Assembly: GCF_002079055.1 (NCBI RefSeq)
Contig: NC_047490.1
Span: 1,054,001-1,118,000 of the forward strand
DNA: 64,000 nt
Reading direction: 5' to 3'
Origin: Saccharomyces paradoxus
Taxonomy: Eukaryota > Ascomycota > Saccharomycetes > Saccharomycetales > Saccharomycetaceae
The translations under genes were made by a program, and so were the position numbers. Below, one piece after another: positions 1 through 10,969 of this stretch. The notes under the pieces are model-generated. The model worked only from the letters and a program-made list of their open reading frames with translations. It searched no databases and was not told where the DNA came from. Within the stretch, counting starts at the first letter, position 1; each line of letters starts with the position of its first letter.

Positions 1-103
1 CCGCTAACACAGTTGAAATTTTGTTTCTATTTTATCTGACATGTGTGTAAAACTCTTTTATCCTTTCTGACGTTTTTGTTTTTATCAGATATGGGGTGAA
101 TAT

Positions 104-440
104 TGAGAAATAGATGAATATCAAGATAATTGTTGGGAATCGATTGCTGATACAGGCTTGAATATCAGATATACGGATAATACAAGAAATTCTTCTCGAG
201 GATATAGGGAACCTTAAAAGGGAATCGGCAACTTTATATAGTAACACTACAATTTATTCTTTCGTTGAAAGGCCATCATTCATTGTCCTATTACATTATC
301 AATCATTCTTTTCTTTCAGCATCTATCAAGTTTGGTGACCGTTCCTTATCATTTTTGTTATCTTACGGCATCGTGATATGATAATATATTGGATATATGA
401 ATACTAGTCAATAGGCGATAGTTGATTGTCATATCAAATA
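104..440 (-). mobile_element. Solo delta LTR relic (Ty1/Ty2 family)
   Basis: Read on the minus strand, this stretch of about 337 bp follows the delta LTR of Ty1/Ty2 from end to end. It starts with TGAGAAAT on the plus strand, which is the complement of the LTR 3' end. It then has a block resembling the delta segment around AATTGTTGGGA, a CTCGAGGATATAGG block, the CCTATTACATTATCAATC block and a GATGATAGTTGATT-like end. No gag or pol sequence adjoins it, so it is a solo LTR left by LTR-LTR recombination. It is clearly more decayed than the delta near 49700, so it is an old, broken fossil. Family assignment is from memory of the delta consensus. Confidence 0.8.
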
Positions 441-751
441 ACTTTGCTTATAATTAAAATAAGAAACTACAATTTATCTACACTTTTTAGAAACTCTTTT
501 GAAGCTCTTCTTTTTTGTGTCTTCCACCGAAAGTATTTTTCTTTTCTTTTTTTAATTTTTCAATATTCCTTATGTTAGGTGACATCTTTTGTGACATTTC
601 GATTAAAAGGAATTTTCAAGAAACTGACGTTTTCAACTTTGATCTTCAGTAAATGCCTTTCGAGGTAAATTATATTCTTTACGAATTTTGAAGCTTTTTT
701 TTATGTGTCCTATCTTTCATGAATATATTAAGCTAGAATAACTGGTCAGAA
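441..751. promoter_or_regulatory. HIM1 upstream region
   Basis: This 311 bp stretch between the delta LTR relic and HIM1 is AT-rich with several T-runs (for example around 531-560), as is usual for a yeast promoter. I see no RNA gene and no credible coding sequence. A specific activator site could not be assigned. Confidence 0.4.
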
Positions 752-1996
752 ATGAGCTACAGTGTCGACACATTTACAGATTATATTTTATTTTTTGGAT
801 CATCTAGTTTAGTAGGAAAAGGCGCTCTAGAAAATCTGCTGGACATAAATTTTTATATTAAAAATGTTTCGGATATACAAGGTAAGCTTGATAGCCTAAC
901 TGAAATAAAAGGAGATGTTGTCCTCAACAAACATGTCTTTTGTGTCAATAGAAGGAGCATTGCTGAGGAAAAATCATTTATGAAGACCATTGATTATATA
1001 AATATGAGATCAGTTACTTGGAAAGGTGGCAGATATTATTTGAGAAGCAGAAAAGAAAAAGATACTGAAAAAAGAGCGCCTAGTCCTAATACTTTTTGTT
1101 ATGATGCTTTTGAAGAGGGATTCATTAAAAATACCACGGAGGAGAAAGGAAATGACAATTTTTCCTTTACCTATAACCAGAAACAATTCAGTTATGCATT
1201 ACATTATGCGTGCGGAAAGGAAAAAGGTTTAGGAATCATTTATAATTTTACTGTAACGCAGATGATTATCCCTCGATCTGAAAATTGGCCAAGACTGCTT
1301 TCACGTATTTTCTCAGGAACACGGAAGCTGGAAAAATTTGATACTAACAACAAAACTTACGTGCCTGGTAAAAATTTGCCTAATTTATGTGATATTCGCA
1401 CCATGGTATGTTCTTTGGGCTCTACTTCAGCTAGAGTGCGGAAAACGCAAGTACCAAATTCCTTTGCAGATTACTACTTGCCTTTTACTTTGGCACAAGA
1501 ATTCACGAATACAACAGACAAAAAATTGGTGGTTATAACTGCCTTTAATAATGACTTTCTTAGCAAAACTTTTGAGTACTTCAGAACGAAAGCAAAATTG
1601 GAGAATGATTTGGATGAATCTTTGCCAAATAAGCTAAAAGAGCTCGTTATTTTGAGACCAGGTCCAATGTGTGGGCAGCACGGAAATCCTATAAACGTTG
1701 GATTGGGTCAAGAAAACTCAAATCTTTTAGAGAAAATTTTGTATTATCCTCGATATCTTTTGGTTTATAAAAAGCAATATATTGGCGAGGTCAGAAGGGT
1801 TGGTTTACGAACAAAGTTAAGCGAAATAATTGCTTCGAGCATATACAGGATGCCAGGGTCTGCATTATTAGGATATGCTGTCCCAGTTTCAAAAGTTTCT
1901 TATGTTGCGTCTTTAATGGCGATTGAAAGGAAAAGTAAAGAAGCAGGGCCTAAGCTGGAAGTAATTAGTAGTTATCAAATTGACATGATTGCGTAA
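752..1996 (+). CDS. HIM1: Him1 homologue, DNA-damage-induced mutagenesis protein
   Basis: This 414-residue protein is recognised by its full-length match to S. cerevisiae Him1 (YDR317W) and by its position directly before MCM21. Him1 is reported to influence induced mutagenesis and error-prone repair, but its biochemical activity is not settled. The N-terminus (residues 10-30, with a FFGSSSLVGKGALENLL segment) looks like the start of a Rossmann-type nucleotide-binding fold with a G-x-x-x-x-G-like turn, so a dehydrogenase/reductase-like fold is plausible. There is no signal peptide or obvious membrane segment. The start is the first ATG of the frame. The gene is intact. Confidence 0.93.
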   Translation: MSYSVDTFTDYILFFGSSSLVGKGALENLLDINFYIKNVSDIQGKLDSLTEIKGDVVLNKHVFCVNRRSIAEEKSFMKTIDYINMRSVTWKGGRYYLRSRKEKDTEKRAPSPNTFCYDAFEEGFIKNTTEEKGNDNFSFTYNQKQFSYALHYACGKEKGLGIIYNFTVTQMIIPRSENWPRLLSRIFSGTRKLEKFDTNNKTYVPGKNLPNLCDIRTMVCSLGSTSARVRKTQVPNSFADYYLPFTLAQEFTNTTDKKLVVITAFNNDFLSKTFEYFRTKAKLENDLDESLPNKLKELVILRPGPMCGQHGNPINVGLGQENSNLLEKILYYPRYLLVYKKQYIGEVRRVGLRTKLSEIIASSIYRMPGSALLGYAVPVSKVSYVASLMAIERKSKEAGPKLEVISSYQIDMIA

Positions 1997-2305
1997 ACTG
2001 TCTTTTTATTTTAAGTAAAGTGAAGTGTTTAAATAAATACTAGCTTAACAAAAAAGAGAACCGCTTTATCACGAGTCCGATACTTGGGTTTCCTTGGCTT
2101 TCTGTCGCATTAACGTAGAAGTATTACTGTCGGTAACTCGAATAATCTTATATAGTGTATCTTTCCATAAGCCGTTGATAATGGTGAGGAAACGCGAACA
2201 TTTCAAAATCGTTGAAAAAATAAAAACTTTATGGATATTGAGGGAAAGATGTGATTTTCTAATTTAAGCAATTCTCCCAAGACCATCATCACCTACCCTT
2301 TGGCA
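1997..2305. promoter_or_regulatory. HIM1 terminator and MCM21 promoter
   Basis: This 309 bp tandem intergenic stretch holds the HIM1 3' end and the MCM21 upstream region. AT-rich 3'-end-like sequence (AAATAAATAC near 2032) lies just after HIM1. No other gene is visible. Confidence 0.4.
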
Positions 2306-3498
2306 ATGAGTAAAATTGATGATTTACAACAAGACATTGAGTCTTTGCTCAGTGAAAGTATGTGATTTTGAGGCTGTCTTATTTTTATTTTATTTTTTTT
2401 TGAAATGTCTAAGTTGAACACTAACATAGTAGAACCTTTATAGTTAAGTCACTGGAAAAAAGTCGTGAGGAGCTCAAAGTGAATATAAAAAATAAAAGAA
2501 AAAATGAGGATAGCACAAATCCCATAGTACAAGAATTTGAAGATCTATTTGATCAATTCCCACAATTGAATAATTTTTTGTTTAATGAGCATCCAGAGTT
2601 GGAAGAGACAGACGAAAAAAATGTAACAAAAGCACAGGCGATTATACCAGCAACACCAGTACCGTATGAACCAAAAAAAAGAGTCAAGTTGGAGAATGAC
2701 GAAATTCTGCCAGAACAAGAATGGGTTTTGAAGACTCAGCCAATGGTTCAGCATCAAATGTTTGATTCCGAAGTGGCAGACTTATTGGATACCGACATTT
2801 TAACGTCGCCTTCAAAAAGAAAGCGAAAGCTAAAAATAGAGGACATCGACACAAGAGATAGAAGAAAGTTGGAAGATTCGGTTGTCCTGGAAAATGTTTA
2901 TAGAATGTTTGGTATAACTTTTTTCCCTCTTGTGGATCCTGTTGACCTGAAAATTAAAGATGCTAGCGGTGAAATCTTTGTTGATAGAGAAATGCTGGGA
3001 ATACGACTGGAAGTCTTTAGTGAACGAACGTCCCAATTCGAAAAACCTCACTATGTATTGTTGAAAAAGAGGATTAAATCGAATAGTTGGTTTCTGTTTA
3101 AACATACTATTCCCAATTTTATTGATGTTCAAGGCATATTTGATGACACTAACGGAGGACTAGTGATATCTCGTGATGATGCATATTTGTTTGCCAAAAG
3201 AGTGTTCCTGCAACTAGTGGAAGTACGGAATAGGCGGCAGATTTTCAAGGATTTAGAAGCCAAGAAGATAATTCACGACCTAGATTTAGATTTAGAGTCT
3301 TCGATGGTTTCATTTTTAGTGAAGGATGTTAAGGTCGAGTTGTTTGTAAAACAAAACGAAATAGTTTCATGTTCAATATTGGACGATATTCATGATTTTA
3401 GTCAAAATAATAAAAGTAAATGGGAACTCGCATTGCTCGGTTCGTTAGATGATCTGGAATTAAAACTAAACCATTCATTTGCGACAATTTTCAAGTGA
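2306..3498 (+). CDS. MCM21: Mcm21, COMA inner-kinetochore subunit (spliced)
   Basis: The gene has two exons, 2306-2357 and 2444-3498, which together encode 368 residues, the length of S. cerevisiae Mcm21. Exon 1 encodes MSKIDDLQQDIESLLSE and the reading frame continues through the splice into IKSLEKSREELK, completing an N-terminal coiled coil. Mcm21 (CENP-O family) forms the COMA complex with Ctf19, Okp1 and Ame1 at the centromere and helps link CENP-A chromatin to the outer kinetochore and to pericentromeric cohesin loading. The C-terminal half, about residues 180-368, is the conserved double-RWD-type region. Without splicing the large exon has no proper ATG start (its first in-frame codon used would be GTG near 2479), which supports the two-exon model. 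Confidence 0.95.
2358..2443 (+). other. MCM21: Spliceosomal intron of MCM21
   Basis: This 86 nt intron has the yeast consensus donor GTATGT at 2358-2363 and an acceptor TTTATAG ending at 2443. The likely branch site is CACTAAC at 2419-2425, a one-base variant of the yeast TACTAAC consensus, with the branch A 19 nt before the acceptor. Removing the intron joins exon 1 in frame to the main exon. It is the only protein-gene intron I can support in the window. Confidence 0.93.
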
Positions 3499-3553
3499 AT
3501 GCTAACGAAAATATACACTATAGAAAGAGAATAGGGTTAGTCTTCTTTGTTTA

Positions 3554-4378
3554 TCATACATATAAGTAATTGTGTAGTAAACCAATTTTGGGTAAAATGT
3601 GGTATATGAAAACAGGACATATGTAGCCCATAATGCAACCTAAAACTTTTTCCAAGATAGTATGATAATAAATCGCGGTAACCCAGAGAATACATATCCA
3701 AATTACCAGGACAGTACAAACAATGGCAAGGCAAGCTCGTACCCACTTATTCACAACCCAAAACATATCCTCAGCTTGAACAAATCTACTGAACAAGTGT
3801 AGTTCCATCCAAAGAATCATGCTAATATTCACAAGAAAGCAGAAGTGTCCACTAATATCAAACCCACCGTGCCATTGCCCATTTTCTAGGCGACATTGTT
3901 CAGCTGATGTTGTTTTACTGCCAGAACTGCATTCCCCCCCTGTCCAAATGAAGACATGATCGATAAACTGGAAACTCAAAAATAATAATAGATATTTCAA
4001 AACGAACTTGCAAGCATATTGGGTAATCATAATACTAATTACTCTATTTTTGAACAGAGGCCAACGGTTAGTATATGTTAAATAAGAAGAGCTAGTTTCG
4101 GTGCTTGATATCGGTAAAGGTAGTACATCCATTCTTGCTAGATAATGGAAGTATATTTGCAGGAAAGCCAAACCGAAAAATAAAAATGGCCACAATTGAT
4201 TAGCTTTGTATGCAAAAATTACATTGAAAATATTTGAGGATTTTAACAAAGCATATGTTTTTTTTTGATGATTTAGTGTCTCTGAAGATATTACTATCGA
4301 AAATAATGCGCCTACAAGGACTTGAAAGGGATAAATGAGACATGCTTTTCTCGACCAATAATTTAGCTGACGTATCAT
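3554..4378 (-). CDS. YFT2: Yft2, FIT-family ER protein for lipid droplet formation
   Basis: This 274-residue multi-pass membrane protein matches the FIT (fat storage-inducing transmembrane) family and S. cerevisiae Yft2 (YDR319C). FIT proteins sit in the ER, bind or process lipids and are needed for normal droplet budding and ER lipid balance. About six hydrophobic segments are visible. Two conserved histidines typical of the family's phosphatase-like motif appear in FDISGHFCFL and AIYYHTILEKV. The first ATG is at 4378; the codon before it in frame is TTG, so I do not extend further. It is convergent with MCM21, with 55 bp between the stop codons. Confidence 0.93.
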   Translation of the reverse strand: MIRQLNYWSRKACLIYPFQVLVGALFSIVISSETLNHQKKTYALLKSSNIFNVIFAYKANQLWPFLFFGLAFLQIYFHYLARMDVLPLPISSTETSSSYLTYTNRWPLFKNRVISIMITQYACKFVLKYLLLFLSFQFIDHVFIWTGGECSSGSKTTSAEQCRLENGQWHGGFDISGHFCFLVNISMILWMELHLFSRFVQAEDMFWVVNKWVRACLAIVCTVLVIWICILWVTAIYYHTILEKVLGCIMGYICPVFIYHILPKIGLLHNYLYV

Positions 4379-4643
4379 CAAGTCTTCTTCGATTTTTAGC
4401 CGTTCAGCGCTTTTGAATAGAAGGTTTTATTTCTATTTTGTTTTAAAATCATCATATTTTGATCTTTTTTTTTGTAGTTTGTTTTTCATCTCATATCAAA
4501 TTAGGTGCCAATTGTTAAATAATAAACGAAACTAAGCCTATCTATACTTTTTCCTAATGCGTTTTCAAAAATTTGTTTTTCTATATATTTTTGTATAAAG
4601 TACATATTAAAACCTCCTAAGCGAAACAGGTACAAAAGGAAAA

Positions 4644-6647
4644 TCAGTTAATATCATTCTGCTGCTTAAACTTGTCCCAAGCAATACTTAACGTACTGAA
4701 AACGTTTTCTGCAATCATCTTATTTTCCAGGGACAACGATTCTGGTATCTTATCGGGGTGCGTCTTGGCTACAGCTTTCATGTATGTAATTTTGACCCTC
4801 TTAGGCATAACCAAGTCTTGCACAGGGACGTCTTTCCAATTGCACCATGTTAGTAGGCCAGATAAATTAGTCAACAGGTGGCGAATGTCATCATCTTTGC
4901 CATCCTTCCAAGAACTAACCCTCTCAAAAACTTTGTCATATAGTGCCAGTTTAGCGTTTTCTAGCTCCAACTTCTTTATTTCCGAAGTGCTATCAATGGT
5001 TATTGGGGAAAGGGCAGGAGAAGGGGTTGAGGTTGGCCTCCTTGTGGGTGGCAAGGTTGTCGATGTCTTCTCAACAGGGTTAGATTTCCTAACAGGGGGA
5101 GGATTCATGAAATTCTGACATCTTCTCTTTCCCTGCATGATTCTATCATCAAAAAAATTCTTGTTAATCAGTTCTTGATATGTTTCCAATGCATTTTTGA
5201 AACTTTCTAAATGTTCAAAAGATTCAGCACGTCTGATCATAATCTTTGGCCAGATGTCGTTAAATGATCTCTCAGGATCACTCTTTGAGATTTTGTTATT
5301 CCAAGTGGCTTTGCTTGGTGGAAACAATTCCAAAGCCATGTTAGAGTTTTCTATGGACTTAGAATACTCACCAATTTTCAGTTGCGAAGCAATAATGTTA
5401 GATAATGCAATGATCCTCAATGGATGATTCAAAGGTAATGAATTTAAAGACTTTTCGTATTCTTGTAATGAGTTTACATAATCACCATTCTTAAACAAAC
5501 TAGTACCCTTTGCCTTAAATTCATTATACCCTGATAATTCAATATCTGAGATTGGTATTGTGAAATCGGCGTTGCTGCTTCCGTTAAAAAGAGTGCTACC
5601 TTCATTCCTTTTACTATTGATGGGGTTTTCTTCTGAAAAATCGAGAAGACTATGCTCTACCAGAGGCTCATTTCTCCGCGGATTTTCTTCAATTAGTATA
5701 TCTGGAGATGGTGAGGGGGAATGGGTAACATCAGTTACTGTCCCCTTTGTTATATCAATCTTTTCAAAATCGGTTAAAAGATCTTCATCCAGATTATTAC
5801 TAGGAGGCAATTTTTGCTCAACTTTATTATCTTCAAGTAAAGGCCCATTAGATGGGTCGTTTACCGGGGGCAAGTGGTAGTCCTCAGACTTTTCATGAGT
5901 GTTTAAATAACTATTTAGTCTATCATTTGCCTCAGGTGGGAAAGAGGTCCATTGATCTACCAGCTCCTTACCCTTATTAAAAAAATTAGTGGCCATGCTG
6001 AACAAAGTATTGTTATCTGGGTCAGCATTGTTGGATAATCCTGACTTTTCGATTCTTGTACCATTTCGTTTCTCTCTTACAATTCGGTCCTTGCGCTTCT
6101 TTTGATTTGACTTTAAATTTTCTACGTACCTTTCATACGTTATGTCATTGTCGTAAAACTCGTTGGCCTTTTCAATTGATAAACCTAGCGACATCAATTT
6201 AGCAATTTCCATATCCTTAACTTCATCAACTAAAGCGTCATCAACATTATTATGAAGGTCCTGCTTGCTTCCATAATAATCCTGATCCACTTGTTGAATC
6301 GTATTGGCTGCAGCTATTGTATCGGTACCAAATAGCTGGTTGAAGTCATCATCGATATTGACAAGAGCCGAGGGAGGTGTGTTGTCGGCAGTATTGGAAT
6401 TGGGGGTACTGTTACTTGGGACTAAAGGAGGTCCGGAGAAATCTAGTTTCGATGACAGTATCAGCGGGGAGGCTGAAATTGAATTCACAGTATCATTGAT
6501 GCTTTTATCCGTCTTTGCAAGGCCCGCAAGAGCAGAAGAAGCAGAAATGGAAGGGGAATTGCTGCTCTGAGGAGTTGTTTCCTTGGATACAGACGCAGAG
6601 TCTTTATTCTTCAATGAAGTCAATAAATGTGCAAACGGATCTGACAT
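4644..6647 (-). CDS. SWA2: Swa2, auxilin-like J-protein for clathrin uncoating
   Basis: This 667-residue protein corresponds to yeast auxilin Swa2/Aux1 (YDR320C). It recruits Hsc70-type chaperones to clathrin coats so that vesicles can uncoat, and it also acts in cortical ER inheritance. The N-terminal ~130 residues are Ser/Asn-rich and include clathrin-binding-type short motifs. A UBA-like helix bundle lies at about 140-180 (MEIAKLMSLGLSIEKANEFY). TPR repeats lie at about 375-510 (ELSGYNEFKAKGTSLFKNGDY and following). A C-terminal J domain carries the diagnostic HPD in AKTHPDKIPE. The start ATG at 6647 gives the usual family length. It is intact. Confidence 0.96.
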   Translation of the reverse strand: MSDPFAHLLTSLKNKDSASVSKETTPQSSNSPSISASSALAGLAKTDKSINDTVNSISASPLILSSKLDFSGPPLVPSNSTPNSNTADNTPPSALVNIDDDFNQLFGTDTIAAANTIQQVDQDYYGSKQDLHNNVDDALVDEVKDMEIAKLMSLGLSIEKANEFYDNDITYERYVENLKSNQKKRKDRIVREKRNGTRIEKSGLSNNADPDNNTLFSMATNFFNKGKELVDQWTSFPPEANDRLNSYLNTHEKSEDYHLPPVNDPSNGPLLEDNKVEQKLPPSNNLDEDLLTDFEKIDITKGTVTDVTHSPSPSPDILIEENPRRNEPLVEHSLLDFSEENPINSKRNEGSTLFNGSSNADFTIPISDIELSGYNEFKAKGTSLFKNGDYVNSLQEYEKSLNSLPLNHPLRIIALSNIIASQLKIGEYSKSIENSNMALELFPPSKATWNNKISKSDPERSFNDIWPKIMIRRAESFEHLESFKNALETYQELINKNFFDDRIMQGKRRCQNFMNPPPVRKSNPVEKTSTTLPPTRRPTSTPSPALSPITIDSTSEIKKLELENAKLALYDKVFERVSSWKDGKDDDIRHLLTNLSGLLTWCNWKDVPVQDLVMPKRVKITYMKAVAKTHPDKIPESLSLENKMIAENVFSTLSIAWDKFKQQNDIN

Positions 6648-6823
6648 CGATGCTGACCGGGTCTTGCAAACTACGTCTTTTCTACAAACGCAATACTAGT
6701 TTAATCGTTGTGCTGTCATTTTTTTCTCTTTTTCGCAGGAAACAGTGATCTTAAATGAATATATTAGAAGCAGTATAGCATATATATGTGTATATGGGTA
6801 TGCATATATAGAAAATTGGTCAA

Positions 6824-7042
6824 CTAAAGAGGTGGCTTCTTGTTATTGGTCGCTTCCAGGTTGAACTGGACGCTGCTGTGGTAGTTATCACAAATCGCAC
6901 CCATGATTTCTAGATTCTTGTTCCGATTATTAATGGTCACAAGCTCCTGATTAAGAATCGCTACGCTCTCATTGAGCCGTTTGACATTGCCAATTATCCG
7001 TGAAAGTATGTTAGCCTGCACTTGTTCGTGAGGATTCTCCAT
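6824..7042 (-). CDS. DAD4: Dad4, DASH/Dam1 complex subunit
   Basis: This 72-residue protein is almost identical to S. cerevisiae Dad4 (YDR320C-A). It is one of the ten small subunits of the Dam1/DASH ring that couples kinetochores to microtubule plus ends. The whole protein is a predicted coiled-coil helix (ILSRIIGNVKRLNESVAILN). Its high conservation compared with neighbouring genes fits tight packing inside the ring. It is divergent from ASP1, and the two share a 204 bp upstream region. Confidence 0.96.
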   Translation of the reverse strand: MENPHEQVQANILSRIIGNVKRLNESVAILNQELVTINNRNKNLEIMGAICDNYHSSVQFNLEATNNKKPPL

Positions 7043-7246
7043 GCTGTGCTTCCCTCTCCCGAATTACCTCTTTTCTTCCCTGTTTGCTTCTGTTTACCAC
7101 AGTCGAAAGCTACTTCTTGTGCCGTTTGTGTGAAAAAAATGCTCGATGAAAAAAAAAAATTATGACGATGACTTGTCGAAGAGATGTGATGTGTTTGAAG
7201 ACAGTGAAAGATATCATCACTCTCACTGCACTTTTGGAAGGGTACC

Positions 7247-8392
7247 ATGAAAAGCGATTCAGTTGAAATCACTACCATCTGCCCAGATGTTGAAAATTCT
7301 CAGTTTGTTGTGCAAAGTAACTGTCCAGAGACTATTCCAGAGATTTTAAAATCTCAAAATGCCGCTGTCAATGGCAGCAGCATCACTTGCCAACAGCGTA
7401 GTTTACCAAGAATCAAAATATTGGGTACCGGTGGTACGATTGCATCGAAAGCTGTAGACTCTTCTCAAACTGCTGGCTATCATGTCGACCTGACCATCCA
7501 AGATCTATTAGATGCTATTCCAGATATATCCAAGGTCTGTGACATTGAATATGAGCAACTATGCAACGTGGACTCTAAAGACATAAACCAGGATATTCTT
7601 TACAAAATTTATAAGGGCGTTTCGGAATCTTTGCAGGCTTTTGACGGTATAGTTATTACCCATGGAACAGATACGCTATCTGAGACTGCATTCTTTATTG
7701 AAAGTACTATTGATGCTGGCGATGTTCCTATTGTGTTTGTTGGTTCAATGCGCCCCTCAACCAGTGTTTCCGCTGATGGACCTATGAACCTTTACCAAGC
7801 AATATGCATTGCTTCAAATCCAAAATCCAGAGGAAGGGGTGTTCTCGTTTCCTTAAACGATCAAATTTCCTCAGGTTACTACATTACCAAGACGAATGCA
7901 AACAGTTTGGATTCTTTTAATGTTAGACAAGGCTATTTAGGAAATTTTGTCAACAATGAAATTCACTATTATTATCCTCCTGTGAAACCTCAAGGCTGCC
8001 ATAAATTTAAACTGAAAGTAGATGGCAAGCGTTTTAGATTACCAGAGGTTTGCATCTTATATGCTCACCAGGCCTTCCCACCAGCTATAGTGAATTTGGT
8101 GGCGGATAAATATGCGGGTATTGTTCTTGCCACCATGGGTGCTGGTTCATTGCCGGAGGAGGTTAATGAAGCCTGCATGAAGTTGAGCTTGCCAATCGTA
8201 TATTCCAAGAGATCTATGGATGGTATGGTGCCCATTGCAAACGTACCAAAGAAGGGTTCAACCGACGATAATCTCATTGCCTCTGGTTACCTAAGCCCCG
8301 AAAAGAGCAGAATTCTGTTACAATTATGTTTGGCAGGTAGCTACTCTCTGGAAGAAATTAAACATGTTTTTACTGGCGTGTATGGTGGGTGA
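7247..8392 (+). CDS. ASP1: Asp1, cytosolic L-asparaginase
   Basis: This 381-residue enzyme hydrolyses L-asparagine to aspartate and ammonia in the cytosol. It belongs to the bacterial-type asparaginase/glutaminase family. The first active-site motif, [10 protein letters not shown] (residues 58-67), holds the nucleophilic Thr. The second motif, [12 protein letters not shown] (137-148), carries the Thr-Asp pair. The segment [12 protein letters not shown] holds a further conserved region. There is no signal peptide, which separates it from the secreted Asp3 type. About 50 N-terminal residues precede the catalytic domain, as in S. cerevisiae Asp1 (YDR321W). It differs from the S. cerevisiae sequence I recall at only a handful of positions. 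Confidence 0.97.
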   Translation: MKSDSVEITTICPDVENSQFVVQSNCPETIPEILKSQNAAVNGSSITCQQRSLPRIKILGTGGTIASKAVDSSQTAGYHVDLTIQDLLDAIPDISKVCDIEYEQLCNVDSKDINQDILYKIYKGVSESLQAFDGIVITHGTDTLSETAFFIESTIDAGDVPIVFVGSMRPSTSVSADGPMNLYQAICIASNPKSRGRGVLVSLNDQISSGYYITKTNANSLDSFNVRQGYLGNFVNNEIHYYYPPVKPQGCHKFKLKVDGKRFRLPEVCILYAHQAFPPAIVNLVADKYAGIVLATMGAGSLPEEVNEACMKLSLPIVYSKRSMDGMVPIANVPKKGSTDDNLIASGYLSPEKSRILLQLCLAGSYSLEEIKHVFTGVYGG

Positions 8393-10181
<1,789 letters not shown>

Positions 10182-10207
10182 TCCTAAATAGCATGACATT
10201 ATATTAT

Positions 10208-10217
10208 CCTGTACATA
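10208..10217 (+). promoter_or_regulatory. Puf3-type 3' UTR site of MRPL35
   Basis: CCTGTACATA lies 27 bp after the MRPL35 stop codon. It fits the Puf3 RNA motif C-N-UGUANAUA, including the preferred C two bases upstream. Puf3 binds mRNAs of nuclear-encoded mitochondrial proteins and controls their decay and localisation. The motif is seen directly; the binding is inferred. Confidence 0.6.
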
Positions 10218-10472
10218 TAAAAATTCCTTGTCATTGTTATAAAGTATAATGCAAATAATATAGAAGTAAGAATCTCAAGTTGTTGGAATGTGAATTTTGT
10301 TTATAATACGATACGTATGATATTAGTATGTTCTAGAATATATACATTTCACTTTTTCTTCATTTGTTTATGCGTTAACAAAAGAAAAAAAAAATATGGA
10401 ACATCTAGCGAACGAGAATCAATCATAACTTCCTCATCCGGTTCGAGCTAATTTTTATTTTTAGTATCCTAT

Positions 10473-10763
10473 TTATGTTGAAGTTTCCTTCAAGGATTCA
10501 ACGGTATTAAGAATAACTTTTTCAAAATCAATATTAGGATCTTCCAAATTAAACGATGTGTTTGCAGGGGCGTCCTTAGGAGTTGCCACAGGATGTAACT
10601 TGGCGTATTCCTTCTTCGCCTCCTCTACTAATCTCAACTTCTCCTCATACTGTGATTGTTCCTCTTTCTTCTTAGCATTACACTTCAAAATCATATCATT
10701 TCTAAAACCGAAAAATAACCCTAAACCCAACGCAGAGTATCTCAAAACATTAACGGTCGACAT
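10473..10763 (-). CDS. TIM11: Tim11/Atp21, ATP synthase subunit e
   Basis: This 96-residue inner-membrane protein is ATP synthase subunit e (YDR322C-A), needed for ATP synthase dimers and for cristae shape. A single N-terminal transmembrane helix, residues 6-20, contains the G15-x-x-x-G19 dimerisation motif within ALGLGLFFGF. A charged coiled-coil tail follows (NAKKKEEQSQYEEKLRLVEE). The length equals that of the S. cerevisiae protein. It lies between the 3' ends of MRPL35 and PEP7 and has its own 206 bp upstream region with a CCAAT-type palindrome. Confidence 0.97.
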   Translation of the reverse strand: MSTVNVLRYSALGLGLFFGFRNDMILKCNAKKKEEQSQYEEKLRLVEEAKKEYAKLHPVATPKDAPANTSFNLEDPNIDFEKVILNTVESLKETST

Positions 10764-10884
10764 CCTTCAACTCACTCAGTTAGTTCCTATATACGTTGTC
10801 TTCCGATATAATACCTTCTTCTATCTAAAACCTCTGTGTAAAAAGTCAAAAAATTAAAAAAAAAAATTATACCCTTAAATAGAT

Positions 10885-10927
10885 CTAATTGGCTCCGCGG
10901 ACCAATTAGCGTGGAGATTCCGCGAAT
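10885..10927 (-). promoter_or_regulatory. CCAAT (Hap2/3/4/5) and PDRE-like palindrome upstream of TIM11
   Basis: An inverted repeat spans 10885-10909: CTAATTGG, one C, the self-complementary TCCGCGGA (10894-10901), then CCAATTAG. The right arm contains a perfect Hap-complex site, ACCAATTA (10901-10908). The centre is an exact Pdr1/Pdr3 response element core. A second CG-centred near-palindrome, ATTCCGCGAAT, follows at 10917-10927. The cluster lies 120-165 bp upstream of the TIM11 ATG, at the right place for an activator. Hap control suits a respiratory ATP synthase gene; a Pdr1 role is only a suggestion. Confidence 0.55.
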
Positions 10928-10969
10928 GGTCAAATAATAAAAATATTGTCTATTCAATGGGAAAAGTTC

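Noticed and set aside
4672-5118. Long antisense open frame within SWA2 (and similar ones at 12996-13424, 17190-17678, 25541-26071)
   Set aside because: These are shadows of strongly supported genes on the other strand. They show Ser/Leu-rich composition from complementary codons and match no family.
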